The notes under the pieces are model-generated. The model worked only from the letters and a program-made list of their open reading frames with translations. It made no database searches and was not told where the DNA came from. Below, piece after piece: positions 6,834-8,330 of a stretch of 8,330 nt of DNA. The position numbers and the translations under genes are program-made. This stretch comes from an uncultured Corynebacterium sp. (GTDB lineage: Bacteria > Actinomycetota > Actinomycetes > Mycobacteriales > Mycobacteriaceae), in contig NZ_CAMIHZ010000053.1 of NCBI RefSeq assembly GCF_946222305.1, forward strand, positions 1 to 8,330, in the 5' to 3' direction. Positions within the stretch are counted from its first letter, which is position 1. Each line of letters opens with the position of its first letter.

Positions 6834-6858
6834 GGACGCCCCCTACACCTCAACAATC

Positions 6859-7614
6859 TCAGCCACGGGTTAGTGCCCGCCGATGCGATACTCGGGTCTG
6901 TCCCAAATCCATAGCCTCGCCCGAGGCCACACCATTGGCGAAACTATTCGGGTCAAACCTACGCCGCCCTATGCGGCTGGTTCGAGCATGCGGGAATTCT
7001 TCGGCCGCAGCTTCCCGTGCCAGCTCCTCGTCAGATTGCAACACCAAGGTCCCAGCCGTGGTCTCCGTGGAATACTCCACCGCATGCGCCCGCTCAATAT
7101 CCGATAAGCGCTCGCAAACACTCGATACGAACCCCGTCATCCAACTTCGCCGCTGCGTCTGCACAGAGATCCCCACCTCTCGAACGGGCCGGGAAGCATC
7201 ATAGGCACCCGCCAGCATTTGCGGAACCAACAACCCCAGCAACATCACCACTCGGTCCACATGGTGCGGCCGGCCGAACATAATGGCCTCCTCAACCCGC
7301 ACCGAACCGCGCACCTTGAAACGTAACGTGCAACAGTGAAGCGCCGAGCTCAACCCATTAAACAGCGCAAACTGCATATCCGAATAGGCACCGCTGAATT
7401 TCTGCGTATGCCGTTTCACCCGCGCCCCACCCGAATGGGCACCAGCCCCTTCCGCAGCTACCGCCGCAGCCGAGACCCCGTACTTCGCCATGAGCTCAAA
7501 TGCCTTATTCTCAAACGTTTCCCCCTCCGGCGTACCCTGCCGATCCCGTGCCAGCGCCAGCAGCTTCTGCACTTTCTCCTGCATTGCCGCTAGGTCGTCA
7601 CCGCTATTCACCAT
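6859..7614 (-). CDS. DUF2786 domain protein of unknown function
   Basis: The 251-residue product begins with a DUF2786 domain at about residues 11-50, with the typical pattern KVQKLLALARD...GTPEGETFENKAFELMAKYGVS. The remainder is predicted soluble: a middle region (73-135) containing ALHCCTLRFK and FGRPHHVDRVVMLLG, then RRSWMTGFVSSVCERL (155-170), an acidic EELAREAAAEEF stretch (196-207) and a C-terminal FANGVASGEAMDLGQTRVS. There are no membrane segments and no catalytic motif I can name. The ATG at 7614 is preceded by AGGTGG at a 4-base spacing, with a second purine run (AAGGGGG) further up. It lies 82 bases upstream of the FUSC start on the same strand, suggesting an operon, although no functional link between the two families is known to me. 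Confidence 0.8.
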   Translation of the reverse strand: MVNSGDDLAAMQEKVQKLLALARDRQGTPEGETFENKAFELMAKYGVSAAAVAAEGAGAHSGGARVKRHTQKFSGAYSDMQFALFNGLSSALHCCTLRFKVRGSVRVEEAIMFGRPHHVDRVVMLLGLLVPQMLAGAYDASRPVREVGISVQTQRRSWMTGFVSSVCERLSDIERAHAVEYSTETTAGTLVLQSDEELAREAAAEEFPHARTSRIGRRRFDPNSFANGVASGEAMDLGQTRVSHRRALTRG

Positions 7615-7676
7615 GTCGCCACCTGCCCCCTTACTGTTTTTTCATTTCGACGCCACGCGCCACCTTGTTAACGCAT

Positions 7677-7693
7677 TGCTAGGCACACTAGCA
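7677..7693. repeat. Inverted repeat upstream of the DUF2786 gene
   Basis: TGCTAG (7677-7682) and CTAGCA (7688-7693) are perfect 6-base arms around GCACA. The repeat lies 62 bases before the DUF2786 ATG, in the position of a promoter or operator. The low-frequency tetramer CTAG occurs twice within it. It could be a regulator binding site or chance. Confidence 0.3.
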
Positions 7694-7749
7694 CCCACAC
7701 AGGACAACGCCCGCTGTCTCGACCGCGACCGACTATGTGGCAGGGCCAG

Positions 7750-7758
7750 TTATCCACA
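7750..7758 (+). promoter_or_regulatory. Consensus DnaA box
   Basis: TTATCCACA is an exact match to the consensus DnaA-binding nonamer. It sits about 35 bases beyond the point where replicase similarity ends. Only one copy was found nearby, so it is not an origin by itself; it may be chance, a remnant of a plasmid origin or a chromosomal DnaA site. Confidence 0.35.
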
Positions 7759-8306
7759 CCCCGCATCACTTGGGGAATACTCGATGAGTCTGCTCGCCCA
7801 TCGGCATAAACAGGGTCGATCATCCAGATAAGTTGGCACTTTCCATTGGTAGGCTTCACCCCGATCCACGATGGTCCGAGGCTTCCGGCTGACAGTGCGA
7901 CCAGCTTGGTGTAGACCTCGGGGTAGATATCTTCGACGTGTCCGCCACGTTGTCCGCGGTGATCGATGTCGAGGACGATCACCGCGGAACGCTGCTTGTG
8001 GGCGAGTACGACGTACTGGCAGCGGCGCAATGCGTCGGTTTCTACCCGGTAGAGCTTTGGGACGGTGTTGCCGTCTTTGTCTTTGCGCCAGGCGGTTTTG
8101 AAGTCGCGGGTGGGGCTTCCTTGGAGGGTTTTTCTCCCAAGGTGCGCAATGAGTTGCTGGCGGTCATTGTCTGTCGCGCCCCACGACCCGAACACGGTCG
8201 TACGCGCCCCAAATCGTCGGTGATGGTGTGTACAGCATCCCATGTGGGTGCGTCCATGCCCCGTGGAGGGTGGGTGTGAATCGTCCTGGGTTTAGTTCCC
8301 ACCTCA

Positions 8307-8330
8307 ATGGAGGAAGGAATGGTCACTACG
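8307..8330 (+). CDS. Possible start of a plus-strand gene running off the right edge
   Basis: An ATG at 8319 (MVTT...) is preceded by GGAGGAAGG (8309-8317) with a 5-base spacing from GGAGG, a good ribosome binding site. An in-frame ATG also lies at 8307. Only a few codons are visible, so no product can be given. If real, it is divergent from the replicase remnant and argues against the replicase starting at the GTG at 8326. Confidence 0.25.

Larger units (their letters stand above)
7668..8257 (-). pseudogene. Decayed plasmid replicase (Rep), frameshifted and truncated
   Basis: The frame from 8243 down to 7668 contains the N-terminal half of a replicase of the type carried by corynebacterial theta/rolling-circle plasmids such as the pNG2/pGA1 group: DRQQLIAHLGRKTLQGSPTRDFKTAW, PKLYRVETDALRRCQYVVLAH, VIVLDID, WIGVKPTNGKCQLIWMIDPVYADG. 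Known Rep proteins show the same order (ELLAHLGR, TRDF, CQYV, LDID, WIGVNP, KCQLIW-IDPVYA), quoted from memory. Upstream, the protein-like sequence continues in another frame (MDAPTWDAVHTITDDLG, ATG at 8257). Adding one G to the four-G run on the minus strand (8207-8210) joins both parts, so a one-base deletion is inferred. Similarity stops near 7794, and the remaining ~150-300 residues of Rep, with the helicase-like and DNA-binding parts, are missing; the final ~40 codons to the stop look random. The upstream frame stays open to the window edge, so the original start may lie further right. Confidence 0.75.

Noticed and set aside
1..8330. tRNA, rRNA, CRISPR array or insertion sequence
   Set aside because: No cloverleaf, rRNA motif, regularly spaced repeat or transposase was recognised by eye on either strand.

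Overview
The window looks like chromosomal DNA of a Corynebacterium or a close relative (Actinobacteria). Three things point there: moderately high GC, the gene neighbourhood comEC – holA – rpsT – pemK-like – lepA, and a replicase remnant at the right end that closely resembles the Rep proteins of corynebacterial plasmids. The species cannot be fixed from the sequence alone.

Layout. The left edge (2-607, +) is the 3' end of a membrane gene, most likely comEC. It is followed 32 bases later by holA (640-1656, +), the delta subunit of the DNA polymerase III clamp loader, which has a near-perfect Shine-Dalgarno sequence. Convergent to holA is rpsT (1765-2028, -), ribosomal protein S20. rpsT has a hairpin terminator in the gap to holA and a good promoter about 150 bases upstream of its start, implying a long leader. 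Next is a PemK/MazF-fold protein (2283-2819, -) with no antitoxin beside it. It is divergent from lepA (3076-4926, +), encoding elongation factor 4. The intergenic space between them holds a candidate lepA promoter, a strong GC-rich hairpin and a short palindrome. A clear intrinsic terminator ends lepA.

The right third is read entirely on the minus strand. It begins with a DUF2786 protein of unknown function (6859-7614), then a possible 17-residue peptide ORF, then a FUSC-family membrane protein (5058-6776), which together could form one transcription unit. Upstream of DUF2786 lies a decayed plasmid replicase (7668-8257). Its N-terminal half is recognisable, but it carries an apparent one-base frameshift in a run of four C and loses similarity shortly after the conserved DPVYA stretch. 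A consensus DnaA box sits just beyond that break. The last bases may hold the start of another plus-strand gene.

Functionally, the left two thirds are conserved replication and translation genes (holA, rpsT, lepA). The right end looks like an accessory junction where plasmid-derived DNA entered the chromosome and decayed. I see no complete novel system. The most notable items are the replicase relic, the orphan PemK-like gene, the shortened ComEC tail and the possible peptide-coupled start of the FUSC gene.
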